A DNA stretch of 64,000 nt from Deltaproteobacteria bacterium (GTDB taxonomy: Bacteria; Myxococcota_A; UBA796; CAJQPC01), in NCBI GenBank assembly GCA_016717595.1, contig JADKFE010000012.1, forward strand, positions 55,316-119,315, read 5' to 3'. Shown one piece after another: positions 20,495 to 29,103 of the stretch. Below the pieces are notes generated by a model, which saw only the letters and a program-made list of their open reading frames with translations, searched no databases and was not told the origin of the DNA. The position numbers and the translations under genes were made by a program. Position 1 is the first letter of the stretch; every line of letters begins with the position of its first letter.

Positions 20495-21241
20495 TCAGAG
20501 CGTGATGTTCAGCCGCATCACCGTCTTGCCCACGCCGATGGTGTCCCCGGCGCGCAGCCGCGCGGCGCTCACCTTCCGCCCGTTGTGGAAGGTGCCGTTC
20601 GTAGAGCCCAGGTCACGCAGGAAGATCATCTCTCGGCCAAAGAGCTCGATGACCGCGTGGCGGCGGCTGGCCTCGGGATCCGAGAGGGGGATCTCGCCCA
20701 TCTTGCGGCCCACGACGACGTTGCCGCGGGTGAAGCGGAACACCTTGCCCGTGTCTTGACCGGCGACCACCTCGACCAGAGCGTTGAGCCCCGGGGGCAG
20801 GCGTAAGTCTTGGCCGATGGCGTCGGCGGCGGAGCCCGTGCGCTCGGGTGAGCCCTTGAGCTCGACGAGCTCCTCCTCCAGAAGCCAGGCCAGCTCCGCG
20901 TGGGGCGGGTTGGGCTGCTCGGCGAGATCCGCCGCCGTCTCCTCTTCAGTGGAGATGAGCAGCACCAGCCGCGTGTTGCCGACGGTGATCTCCGCGCCGG
21001 GCCGCAGCGTGGCCTCGCGGGTGAGCCGCCCATCGACCATGGTGCCGTTGGTGGAGCCCAGATCTCGGAGCTGCCAGACCCCGTCCTTAAACTTGAGCTT
21101 GGCGTGCTGGCCGGAGATCATCGTGTCGTCGAGGATGAGATCGCCCTTGCTGCGCCCGATGAGCAGCTCGGCGTCTTCAGTCAACGGCACGTTGAGGCCC
21201 TGTTTGGCCCCGGCGACGATCTTGAGGAAAGCGCGGGCCAT
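20495..21241 (-). CDS. Double FHA-domain protein
   Basis: A 248-residue cytoplasmic protein with two forkhead-associated phosphothreonine-binding domains. The first (about residues 5-95) has LLIGRSKGDLILDD, SGQHAKL and DLGSTNGTMVDG. The second (about 160-245) has VVVGRKMGEIPLSDPEASRRHAVIE reduced to its motifs GR, S-RRHA and DLGSTNGTFHNGR. It is probably an adaptor for Ser/Thr kinase signalling or a secretion apparatus. Its start overlaps the HMG-CoA-lyase-type stop (ATGA), so the two are co-translated. I see no catalytic domain. Confidence 0.92.
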   Translation of the reverse strand: MARAFLKIVAGAKQGLNVPLTEDAELLIGRSKGDLILDDTMISGQHAKLKFKDGVWQLRDLGSTNGTMVDGRLTREATLRPGAEITVGNTRLVLLISTEEETAADLAEQPNPPHAELAWLLEEELVELKGSPERTGSAADAIGQDLRLPPGLNALVEVVAGQDTGKVFRFTRGNVVVGRKMGEIPLSDPEASRRHAVIELFGREMIFLRDLGSTNGTFHNGRKVSAARLRAGDTIGVGKTVMRLNITL

Positions 21242-22164
21242 CAGGCGGTGCGAGCCTCACGGCGGGCGCGGGCGCCGAGCCAATACTTGTGGTATCGCCC
21301 AGGCAGCTCGCGGCCCAAGACGTCGGCGATGAACTCACCCGCCGAGCAGAGGCGGTCGAGGTCGATGCCCGTCTGGTAGCCCATGTTGTTGAGCATGTTC
21401 ACGAGGTCTTCGCTGGCGGCGTTGCCCGAGGCGCCCGGCGCGTAGGGGCAGCCGCCGAGGCCGGCGATGGAGGCGTCGAAGGTGCGCACCCCGGCCTGCA
21501 GCCCGGCGAGCACGTTGGCCAGCGCCGCGCCTTGGGTGTCGTGCATGTGCATGGCCAAGGACGAGCGCGGCAGGCCCCCCGCGTGCATCGCGGCGATCAC
21601 CTCGCCGACCTGCTTGGGGTTGGCCATGCCCGTGGTGTCGCCCAGAGAGATCTGCTCGGCGCCCATCTCACGCAGGGCGGCGGCGATCTCGACGGCGCGC
21701 TCAACGGAGACCGCGCCCTCGTAGGGGCAGCCGAAGACCGTGGAGACATAGGCCCGCACCCGCAGGCCCTCGGCGACGGCGGTGCCGATGACCTCACGCA
21801 AGGCCCCGAGGCTCTCGCGGATGGTGCGGTTCACGTTCTTGAGGTTGTGGGTCTCTGAGGCCGACATGAACGTGGCCACGCCGGAGAGGCCCGCGTCTAA
21901 GGCGCGCTCTAGGCCGCGCTCGTTGGGCACCAAGGCCCAGAACGTGGCGCCTTGCACACCACGAAGGGCGCTGAGCACGTCGCTGGCGTCGGCGAGCTGG
22001 GGGATCCAGCGGGGGCGCACGAAGGAGGTGACCTCGATGTCCTCGTAGCCCGCGGCCACGAGGCGGCGGATCAGCTCGACCTTGGCGTCGGTCGGGACGA
22101 TCTCACGCTCGTTCTGGAGGCCATCGCGAGGACCGACCTCTACGACCCGTACATGTTCAGTCAC
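21241..22164 (-). CDS. mvaB: Hydroxymethylglutaryl-CoA lyase-type enzyme
   Basis: TIM-barrel lyase of the DRE-TIM family: cleaves HMG-CoA to acetyl-CoA and acetoacetate, the last step of leucine breakdown. It has 307 residues from the GTG at 22164, which has a GGAGGGCGAAG site directly upstream. Motifs: VEVGPRDGLQNE at the N-terminus, TTGMANPKQV, MHMHDTQG, and the catalytic-loop signature AGLGGCPYAPGASGNAASED with its essential Cys. It lies 66 bases after argF and overlaps the FHA gene. Confidence 0.92.
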   Translation of the reverse strand: MTEHVRVVEVGPRDGLQNEREIVPTDAKVELIRRLVAAGYEDIEVTSFVRPRWIPQLADASDVLSALRGVQGATFWALVPNERGLERALDAGLSGVATFMSASETHNLKNVNRTIRESLGALREVIGTAVAEGLRVRAYVSTVFGCPYEGAVSVERAVEIAAALREMGAEQISLGDTTGMANPKQVGEVIAAMHAGGLPRSSLAMHMHDTQGAALANVLAGLQAGVRTFDASIAGLGGCPYAPGASGNAASEDLVNMLNNMGYQTGIDLDRLCSAGEFIADVLGRELPGRYHKYWLGARARREARTA

Positions 22165-22230
22165 CTTCGCCCTCCTACGCCTACTATACACGACGCCGGG
22201 GGCGCCGGAAGGTGTCACGCCGCATCAAGC

Positions 22231-23157
<927 letters not shown>

Positions 23158-23482
23158 CGAATCACCTCTCGGGCGCTCACCGGCAGGGGCCGGGGCGAGG
23201 TCCCGAGAGTTAACCGGATCTGGGGGAGTCTGCGGCGCTCAAGCGCAGACGACTTGGGCCAGAGGGAAACGCGCGCACCCTTCAGCTCATTGGGGAAGGG
23301 GTCGAGTGACGAGAGAGAGGGAGCTGAAGGATGCGGCGTACCCCTGAACACCAACGTTGTGTCCCGCTGGCAAGATCAGTGTACTTGGCTCGTAGTGGGA
23401 ACGCAATGGGTTTGCACATTCTTTGTGGACAGATGAGCGAGAAAACTGTATACAAAACCCCAGAAACCAGTAAGGAGCTTCT
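23158..23482. other. Divergent promoter region argF / gpx
   Basis: These 325 bases lie between the minus-strand argF and the plus-strand glutathione peroxidase gene and hold no credible gene. The right end (23400-23470) is distinctly AT-richer than its surroundings. It includes TGTATACAAAA about 30 bases before the gpx start, a plausible but unproven -10 region, and TAAGGAG as the ribosome site. Confidence 0.5.
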
Positions 23483-24127
23483 ATGCGCCTGATCCCGATG
23501 ATGATGACGATGTGCCTCTCCGCCTGCGGCGGCAACAAGTCCGCGCCCGTCGCCGAGGCCCCCGCGCCCACCCCCACCGCTGATGTCGCCACCAACGAGG
23601 CCCCGATGCCCACCGAGACCCCCGCCGCCGCCCCCGCCGCGGACTGGCTCAAGACCACCGCGCTGGTGGGCCTCGACGGCCAGCCGCTCCCCGCCGAGGC
23701 CATCGCTGGCAAGGCCGTGCTCTTCGTGAACGTCGCCTCAAAGTGCGGCTACACCCCTCAGTATGAGGGCCTACAGGCTTTGTACACGCAGTACAAGGAC
23801 AAGGGCCTCACCATCGTCGGTGTGCCCTGCAACCAGTTCGGCGCCCAGGAGCCGGGCAGCGCTGAAGAGATCGCGAGCTTCTGTAAGCTCAACTACGGCG
23901 TGGACTTCCCGCTGTTGGAGAAGCAGGACGTCAACGGCGCCGCCCGCAGCGCGCTGTACACCCAGCTCATCTCCAGCCCCGCCGGCGGCGGCGCGGACGT
24001 GAAGTGGAACTTTGAGAAGTTCCTCGTGGCCCCCAACGGTGAGGTCGTCGGCCGTTTCCCCTCCAAGGTGGCCCCGAACGATCCCACCCTCGCCGCCGCC
24101 ATCGAGAAGGTCTTGCCGCAGGGCTGA
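23483..24127 (+). CDS. Glutathione peroxidase-family lipoprotein (Cys form)
   Basis: A 214-residue thioredoxin-fold peroxidase fused to a lipoprotein signal (MMMTMCLSAC lipobox) and a Pro/Ala/Thr linker of about 35 residues. The catalytic loop reads NVASKCGYTPQYEGLQ with Cys88 where selenoproteins have Sec. GVPCNQFGAQEPGS carries the Gln and the resolving Cys, and WNFEKFLV the Trp/Asn of the tetrad. It reduces peroxides outside the cytoplasm, probably with a thioredoxin-like donor. A beta-barrel gene follows 15 bases later. Confidence 0.92.
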   Translation: MRLIPMMMTMCLSACGGNKSAPVAEAPAPTPTADVATNEAPMPTETPAAAPAADWLKTTALVGLDGQPLPAEAIAGKAVLFVNVASKCGYTPQYEGLQALYTQYKDKGLTIVGVPCNQFGAQEPGSAEEIASFCKLNYGVDFPLLEKQDVNGAARSALYTQLISSPAGGGADVKWNFEKFLVAPNGEVVGRFPSKVAPNDPTLAAAIEKVLPQG

Positions 24128-24142
24128 TCCAAGGAGTTTTTT

Positions 24143-24970
24143 ATGTTCACCCTCGTCCTGCTCTCCTCCGTCACCTTCGCCCAACAACAGGCCCCCACCG
24201 CGCTCAACAACGCGGATCGGCCCTACGCGCTGTCGCTCCACGCTGAGCTGGGGGCGCTCAAGCCCCTGGTGCACAACATCCAGTTCAGCCAGAGCGGCAC
24301 GCAGCTCGACTATGTGAAGGACGGCGGGCAGGACGTGGCGTTCCCGTTCTTGCGGCTGAGCGCCGACGCCCACTTCGGCCCGCGGCACACCGCGACCTTC
24401 CTGTATCAGCCCCTCGACATCCAGACCCAGGTGTGGCTGACCGAAGATCTGGTGGTGGACGACGCCACCTTCCCCGCGGACTCGGCGGTGGACCTGCGCT
24501 ACGGCTTCTCGTTCTGGCGCGGCTCGTACACCTACGATCTGCTGCCCGGCGACAAACGGGAGCTGGCCTTGGGCCTGGGCTTGCAGATCCGCAACGCGAA
24601 CATCGAGTTCACCTCGGCCGACGGCGAGCTGCGCCGCACCAACCGCGACATCGGCCCGGTGCCTCTGCTCAAGGTGCGCGCCCGCACCCCGGTGGGGGAT
24701 CAGGGCTACTGGGTGGGCACCGAGGTGGACGGCTTCTACGCGCCGATCAAGTACCTCAACGGCGGCACCTCAGACGTCGTGGGCGCGATCCTCGACGCCT
24801 CGGTGCGCGCCGGGGTGGAGCTTGACGGCGGCGTGTACCCGTTCTTAAACCTGCGGGCGATCAGCGGCGGCGCCACGGGCACCTCGTCGAACCCGACGCC
24901 GCCCGGCGACGGCTACAACCGCAACTGGCTCACCTTCATGTCGTTGAGCTTAGGTGTGGACGTTCGCTGA
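24143..24970 (+). CDS. Outer-membrane beta-barrel protein
   Basis: A 275-residue exported protein with a short signal peptide (LVLLSSVTFAQQ) and alternating aromatic and polar strands throughout (HTATFLYQPLDIQTQVWL, LRYGFSFWRGSYTYDL). This matches small outer-membrane barrels of unknown role. The last strand ends in VDVR, not an aromatic residue. It sits directly behind the lipoprotein peroxidase gene, in the same transcription unit. Confidence 0.75.
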   Translation: MFTLVLLSSVTFAQQQAPTALNNADRPYALSLHAELGALKPLVHNIQFSQSGTQLDYVKDGGQDVAFPFLRLSADAHFGPRHTATFLYQPLDIQTQVWLTEDLVVDDATFPADSAVDLRYGFSFWRGSYTYDLLPGDKRELALGLGLQIRNANIEFTSADGELRRTNRDIGPVPLLKVRARTPVGDQGYWVGTEVDGFYAPIKYLNGGTSDVVGAILDASVRAGVELDGGVYPFLNLRAISGGATGTSSNPTPPGDGYNRNWLTFMSLSLGVDVR

Positions 24971-24995
24971 ACCTGTTCATTGAACAAGTTCAGCG
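24965..24995. terminator. Bidirectional terminator-like dyad
   Basis: CGCTGAAC (24965-24972) pairs with GTTCAGCG (24988-24995), and TGTTCA with TGAACA inside it, one mismatch apart. The dyad spans the stop codon of the barrel gene and faces the end of the encapsulin gene, where the two transcripts converge. There is no clear T run on either side. Confidence 0.5.
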
Positions 24996-25002
24996 ATGAC
25001 GC

Positions 25003-25818
25003 TCACTCGCTCTGGTAGACCAAAGGCACGGCGGCGCTGGGGCCGAGCAGGCGGAAGGTGAGGCTCTCCTCAAAGTAGAGCCGCACCGAGCGCGCGTCGT
25101 GGTCGCTGTAGCCGACGCTCAGATCGCGGCCCAGCACCAGCTCAAAGTCGCCGCCGCGCTGGCTGAGCACCAGGGCCCCGTCGAGCACCGGCACGGCGAT
25201 GATCGGGCCGTCGACGATGCGGCGGACGTGCTCCAGCACGGGGTAGCCGCCCACGGTGGTGGTGGTGTTGAGCCCCGAGAAGCAGCGGGTGCCCAAGGCC
25301 ATGGCGTAGGGCCCGCCCACCCCGGCGCGGCGCAGGCGCTCAAAGGCCAAGGCGACGGCGTCGGGGTAGTTGTGGTAGTCGCCGTCTAAGGCCACGGGCT
25401 CGTGCTCGGAGTGGCTGTGCATGCCACGCACAAAGGCCGAGGCGAGGCCGGTGTAGACGAGGCGATCTTCAGCGGCGGCGATGTTGCGCGCGGCCTCGGT
25501 GAGCGGGCTGAGATCCGGCGCGGGGTTGCCCCGGCCGATGGACTCCAGCTCATCCCGGGCGAGCTCAAAGGGCGCGCGAAGCTCCAGCATCGGCTGGACC
25601 TCACGCACCAAGGTCTGCACGGCGCTGCCGCCGTACTCCTCCAGGCGTGTGGCCCGGCCGCTGTTCACCGCGGAGTGATCCCAGCCCAGCGGGCCCCGGG
25701 TCTGGATGAGCCGACGGGCGGTCAGGTGGACCTGCAGCACCCGGCTGGCCTCTTGGTCGATCATCTGCCAGGCGGAGGGGGTGATCGGCGCGAAGCCTCG
25801 CAGCAGCTCGTCGCTCAT
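25003..25818 (-). CDS. Encapsulin shell protein (family 1, HK97 fold)
   Basis: A 271-residue protein that self-assembles into protein nanocompartments. It aligns from memory along its whole length with the Thermotoga encapsulin/linocin family: FAPITPSAWQMIDQEA (N-terminal cargo-binding arm), GPLGWDHSAVNSG, ELRAPFELARDELESIGRG, GGPYAMALGT, and the C-terminal GGDFELVLGRDLSVGYSDHD followed by VRLYFEESLTFRL. Length is right for family 1. The usual cargo genes (DyP peroxidase, ferritin-like, hemerythrin or rubrerythrin-like) are not adjacent. The upstream gene, 107 bases away on the same strand, is an RNA helicase. Confidence 0.95.
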   Translation of the reverse strand: MSDELLRGFAPITPSAWQMIDQEASRVLQVHLTARRLIQTRGPLGWDHSAVNSGRATRLEEYGGSAVQTLVREVQPMLELRAPFELARDELESIGRGNPAPDLSPLTEAARNIAAAEDRLVYTGLASAFVRGMHSHSEHEPVALDGDYHNYPDAVALAFERLRRAGVGGPYAMALGTRCFSGLNTTTTVGGYPVLEHVRRIVDGPIIAVPVLDGALVLSQRGGDFELVLGRDLSVGYSDHDARSVRLYFEESLTFRLLGPSAAVPLVYQSE

Positions 25819-25925
25819 CGGTGGCGCTCCCAGGGTTGTGGAGGCGGCCCCTTATCCGGTCCCCTCCCCCAGAGGCGAGGGAGAGGCGGCGGAGGATCCT
25901 TGAGCGCTCGACCAATCAACGCCGA

Positions 25926-27038
25926 TCAGGGATCGACGACGGGGATACGCTGCTGGATGAGGCGCTCGATGTCGCGCAGCATGCCGCGCTCGTCGGGGCC
26001 GCACAGGGTCACGGCGATCCCGCCCGCCCCCGCCCGGGCCGTGCGGCCGATGCGGTGAACGTACGTCTCGGGCTCGGTGGGCAGGTCGTAGTTGATGACG
26101 TGGGAGATGCCCGTCACGTCGATGCCACGGGCGGCGATGTCCGTGGCCACGAGCACCCGGGTGGTGCCTTGGCGGAAGTTGCCCAAGGCGCGCTCGCGGG
26201 CGTTCTGGCTCTTGTTGCCGTGGATGGCCTCGGCGGCGATGCGGCCCTTCTCCAGGTGCTCGGCGACGCGGTTGGCCCCGTGTTTGGTGCGGGTGAACAC
26301 CACGGCGCGGCTGACCTCGGGGTTGCTCAGAAGCTCCCGAAGAAAGGCCCGTTTGTCGATCTGGTGCACGAAGTACACCGACTGCTCGATCTTGTCGGCG
26401 GTCTTGGTGACCGGGGTGACCGAGACCCGCGCGGGGTCTTTGAGCATGTGCCCGGCGAGCTCGTCGATCACCGGCGGCAGCGTGGCCGAGAAGAACAGCG
26501 TCTGGCGCCGGGTGGGGATGAGCTTGAGCACCCGGCGCACGTCGGGCACGAAGCCCATGTCGAGCATGCGGTCGGCCTCATCCAGCACGAGGATCTCGAC
26601 GCGGTCGAGCTTGAGGAGGCCCTGGCCGGAGAGGTCGAGCAGGCGGCCGGGGGTGGCCACGAGGATGTCGACGCCCGACTCCAAGGCCCGCACCTGGGCG
26701 GACTGCCCGACGCCGCCGAAGATCACCGCCGAGCGCAGGCCGGGGAGGTGCTGGCTCGCCTGGCGGAAGGTGTCTTGAATCTGGGCGGCCAGCTCGCGGG
26801 TGGGGGCGAGGACGAGCGCGCGGATGTGCCGGGCGGGCTTCTCCGCGGAGAGGCGCTGGAGGATCGGCAGCGCGAAGGCCGCCGTCTTGCCGGTGCCGGT
26901 CTGGGCGATGCCGCAGAGGTCGCGCCCTTCGAGGACGGGCGGGATGGCTTGCACTTGAATGGGGGTGGGGACGGTGTAGCCCATGGCGACGACGGCGCGC
27001 AGCAGGGGCTCGATGAGGTTCAGCTCAGAGAAGTTCAA
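25926..27038 (-). CDS. DEAD-box RNA helicase (RhlE-like)
   Basis: ATP-dependent RNA helicase core of 370 residues without the long basic tail common in RhlE. Q motif region TPIQVQAIPPVLEG, Walker A AQTGTGKT, PTRELAAQI, GRLLDL, DEADRMLDMGF, SAT, then VFTRTKHGANR, DIAARGIDV and the final HRIGRTARAG. Probable roles are ribosome assembly or RNA decay. A 165-base gap separates it from tadE, which lies upstream in the direction of transcription. Confidence 0.96.
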   Translation of the reverse strand: MNFSELNLIEPLLRAVVAMGYTVPTPIQVQAIPPVLEGRDLCGIAQTGTGKTAAFALPILQRLSAEKPARHIRALVLAPTRELAAQIQDTFRQASQHLPGLRSAVIFGGVGQSAQVRALESGVDILVATPGRLLDLSGQGLLKLDRVEILVLDEADRMLDMGFVPDVRRVLKLIPTRRQTLFFSATLPPVIDELAGHMLKDPARVSVTPVTKTADKIEQSVYFVHQIDKRAFLRELLSNPEVSRAVVFTRTKHGANRVAEHLEKGRIAAEAIHGNKSQNARERALGNFRQGTTRVLVATDIAARGIDVTGISHVINYDLPTEPETYVHRIGRTARAGAGGIAVTLCGPDERGMLRDIERLIQQRIPVVDP

Positions 27039-27203
27039 TGGTCACTCGGCCCGTAGGCCACTCGGCATCCTGGGAGATCCCACCACTCCGCCTGCCGAGA
27101 ACGCGACCTGGTGAACACCCCGATCATCATCAGTGGGGCTAGGCGCAAGGTAGCCGGGGGCCGGGCGGCTGTCCATCTTCGTGGGCGGGGCGCCTGCGTC
27201 GGC

Positions 27204-27626
27204 TCAGGGCGCGACCTGCTCCTCAAGGCGCATCGTGAGGGCGGCCTTGAGGTCCACGGGGATCGGCACGAGGCCGATGATCGGCTGGTGAGGCAAGGCC
27301 AGGTTGACCTGGAGCAGCTCATCGGGGTAGGCGCCGACGATGCTCACCGTGACGGTCGCCGCGCTGCCGTTGAGCCCCATGTCGTTGAGGGACTGAACCA
27401 CCCGCGCCTGGGCGGCGGTCTCGGGGTCGTCGTCTCGGGGCGTCGAGACCCCAGCGCGGGCGCCCTCCCGGGCGGCCTGCACCACCATCATCTGCTGGTT
27501 CAGCGTCCAGCCCCACTCCACGATGCCCGCGAGCAGGGTGATGAGGATGGGCAAGATCAGCGCGAACTCCACGGCGTTTGAGCCCCGACGGCTGCGGGCG
27601 CAACGGCGGAGAGAGGGCAGGTTCAC
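27204..27626 (-). CDS. TadE-like pseudopilin
   Basis: A 140-residue membrane-anchored protein with the TadE N-terminus RRGSNAVEFALILPILITLL: a short basic leader, Glu at the pilin +5-like position and a hydrophobic helix. TadE-type pseudopilins are processed by prepilin peptidase and work with Flp/Tad secretion systems. No other Tad ATPase or secretin gene is in the window. The GTG start at 27626 overlaps by four bases (GTGA) with the stop reached if the tadG frame is restored, which supports a two-gene unit. Confidence 0.88.
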   Translation of the reverse strand: MNLPSLRRCARSRRGSNAVEFALILPILITLLAGIVEWGWTLNQQMMVVQAAREGARAGVSTPRDDDPETAAQARVVQSLNDMGLNGSAATVTVSIVGAYPDELLQVNLALPHQPIIGLVPIPVDLKAALTMRLEEQVAP

Positions 27627-28737
27627 TGGAGGATCCGGACCGGGGGCTGGTAGACGACGCCGGCGTCGCGCCCGCCGCCTTTGGTGCCGATCTCGCGGTC
27701 GGCGGAGAGGTCAATACGCACGGAGATGTTCTTCTCGCTCGCTTTTCCGCTGTTCACGACGTCGTACACCGCGCCGAAGACGAAGCCGGAGACGACCTCC
27801 GAGCCGTTGAACTGCCGCCTTTGCCCGTGCAGTAGTCGGGGCCGCCGTCAAAGATGACGATGACGCCCTCTAAGGTCTTGCCGTAGTTGGACTTGCTCAC
27901 GTCGCTGCGGGTGGCTTGGCCGGGGATTGTGCCCCAGGCGGCGGTGTCCCAGGTGGTCGAGGAGCTGTTGATCGCCGAGCCGAGCTCGCTCAGCGCCGAG
28001 GTGATGACGCCGTTGTTGAGCCCGACGCTGTCCCCGACGGCCAAGGCCCCGTCCCCTTGGCAGTTCTGAATCTGGCTCCGCACCCAGCTCGCGTTCGGCG
28101 TGGCGTCGGGCCGAGCCCATCCGACGTTGTCGACGCCCGCAGGGTTGAGGGCGAGGTTGATGCTCTGCAGCTCCTCCTCAGAGTACAGGTCAAACATGCA
28201 GTCGGCGATGGCGATGGGCAAGAAGCAGGTCACCTCGCCAGCGCCCTCGGCCACGGGTTTGTAGGCGTAGGAGACGGCCTGGGCGCTCATGGCGGCGCGG
28301 CCAAAGGCGGGCTGGGCGAAGAAGGTGCTCAGCTCAAGATTGGAGCGCACTTGTACGGTGTTGACGACGGAGACATCCGCCGAGGCGACGAACTCCCCGG
28401 CGTCGAAGTCCCAGGTGCCGAGCACGATGTCGCCGTTCACGGCGTTGCCCGTGTTGAGGTCTAAGGTCACCACGCCATCGGCGACGTGGTTCTCGGAGGC
28501 GACGAGCTGCGCGGCGGTGCGGGCGGCCGTCGCGCCGACGTTGGTGCCGTCTAAGCTGTGGGCCCCGGCGTGGGCGGAGGCGTCGGTGATGTTCTCAAGC
28601 TGGTTGCGGACGACGCGCTGGTAGCCGACGTCAATGGTGATCGCCGCGAACCCGAGGAGCACGACGAGGGTGATGGCGAAGATGACGGCGTAGGAGCCCT
28701 CGCGCCGCCGCGCGAGGGACAAGGGGACCTTGCGCAT
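27623..28737 (-). pseudogene. TadG-like protein, frame broken near 27,815
   Basis: Tad-associated membrane protein with N-terminal RREGSYAVIFAITLVVLLGF and VDVGYQRVVRNQLENITDAS. The first frame runs 28737-27754 and ends with an unnatural Ser/Arg-rich tail after YCTGKGG. Shifting by -1 around 27811-27822 restores a protein-like end (FNGSEVVSGFVFGAVYDVV, then ISVRIDLSADREIG and VVYQPPVRILQ) that stops at 27623 and overlaps the tadE start. One missing base fits this, by mutation or by assembly error. No classical slippery heptamer is seen. No von Willebrand domain is visible, unlike the TadG at 48543. Confidence 0.8.
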
Positions 28738-29103
28738 ATGCCTTCCAGTGCTACGAGCGTGCGAGAGTCATTCTCAGCCCAAAGTCTACCCCGCGGCGAT
28801 GGGGCTCATCTGCAAAGGTAGGACCGCCGTAAGACGCCCCGAGCGGCCGTAAAATTGACGCTTTGATCGGACCGCTGAGCGTGATCATTCGCTTCATCTT
28901 GAGCGATGCTGGACTGCTGCACGGAATCTTGCGTAGACGCCGCGGCGTTCACAGTGATTGTGAAGGACTCCACGATTTGACTCCCCCGCAGCGCGAACCT
29001 CGGAGGAGAAATCGTGAAGGTTCTCGTCAAGACCGGCGCGCGGGACGGCGCATCTCGCCCCCGACGATCCTCGCTCGACTGGCGTCACGCTAAACCCGGA
29101 GGC
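28738..29103. other. Gene-poor region upstream of tadG
   Basis: This 366-base stretch has no gene I trust. A 74-codon minus-strand frame (28806-29030) lacks family resemblance and normal codon use. A GGAGGAGAAATCGTG start-like sequence near 29000 on plus opens a frame that only shadows the next minus-strand gene. Two GCCGTAA boxes (28826-28832 and 28846-28852) lie exactly 20 bases apart, about 90-115 bases upstream of the tadG start, a possible regulator site. Confidence 0.4.

Noticed and set aside
23740..23750. Glutathione peroxidase as a second selenoprotein
   Set aside because: The catalytic codon is TGC (Cys88), with no in-frame TGA.
28806..29030. 74-codon minus-strand frame upstream of tadG
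   Set aside because: No family resemblance, unusual codon choice and no convincing ribosome site.
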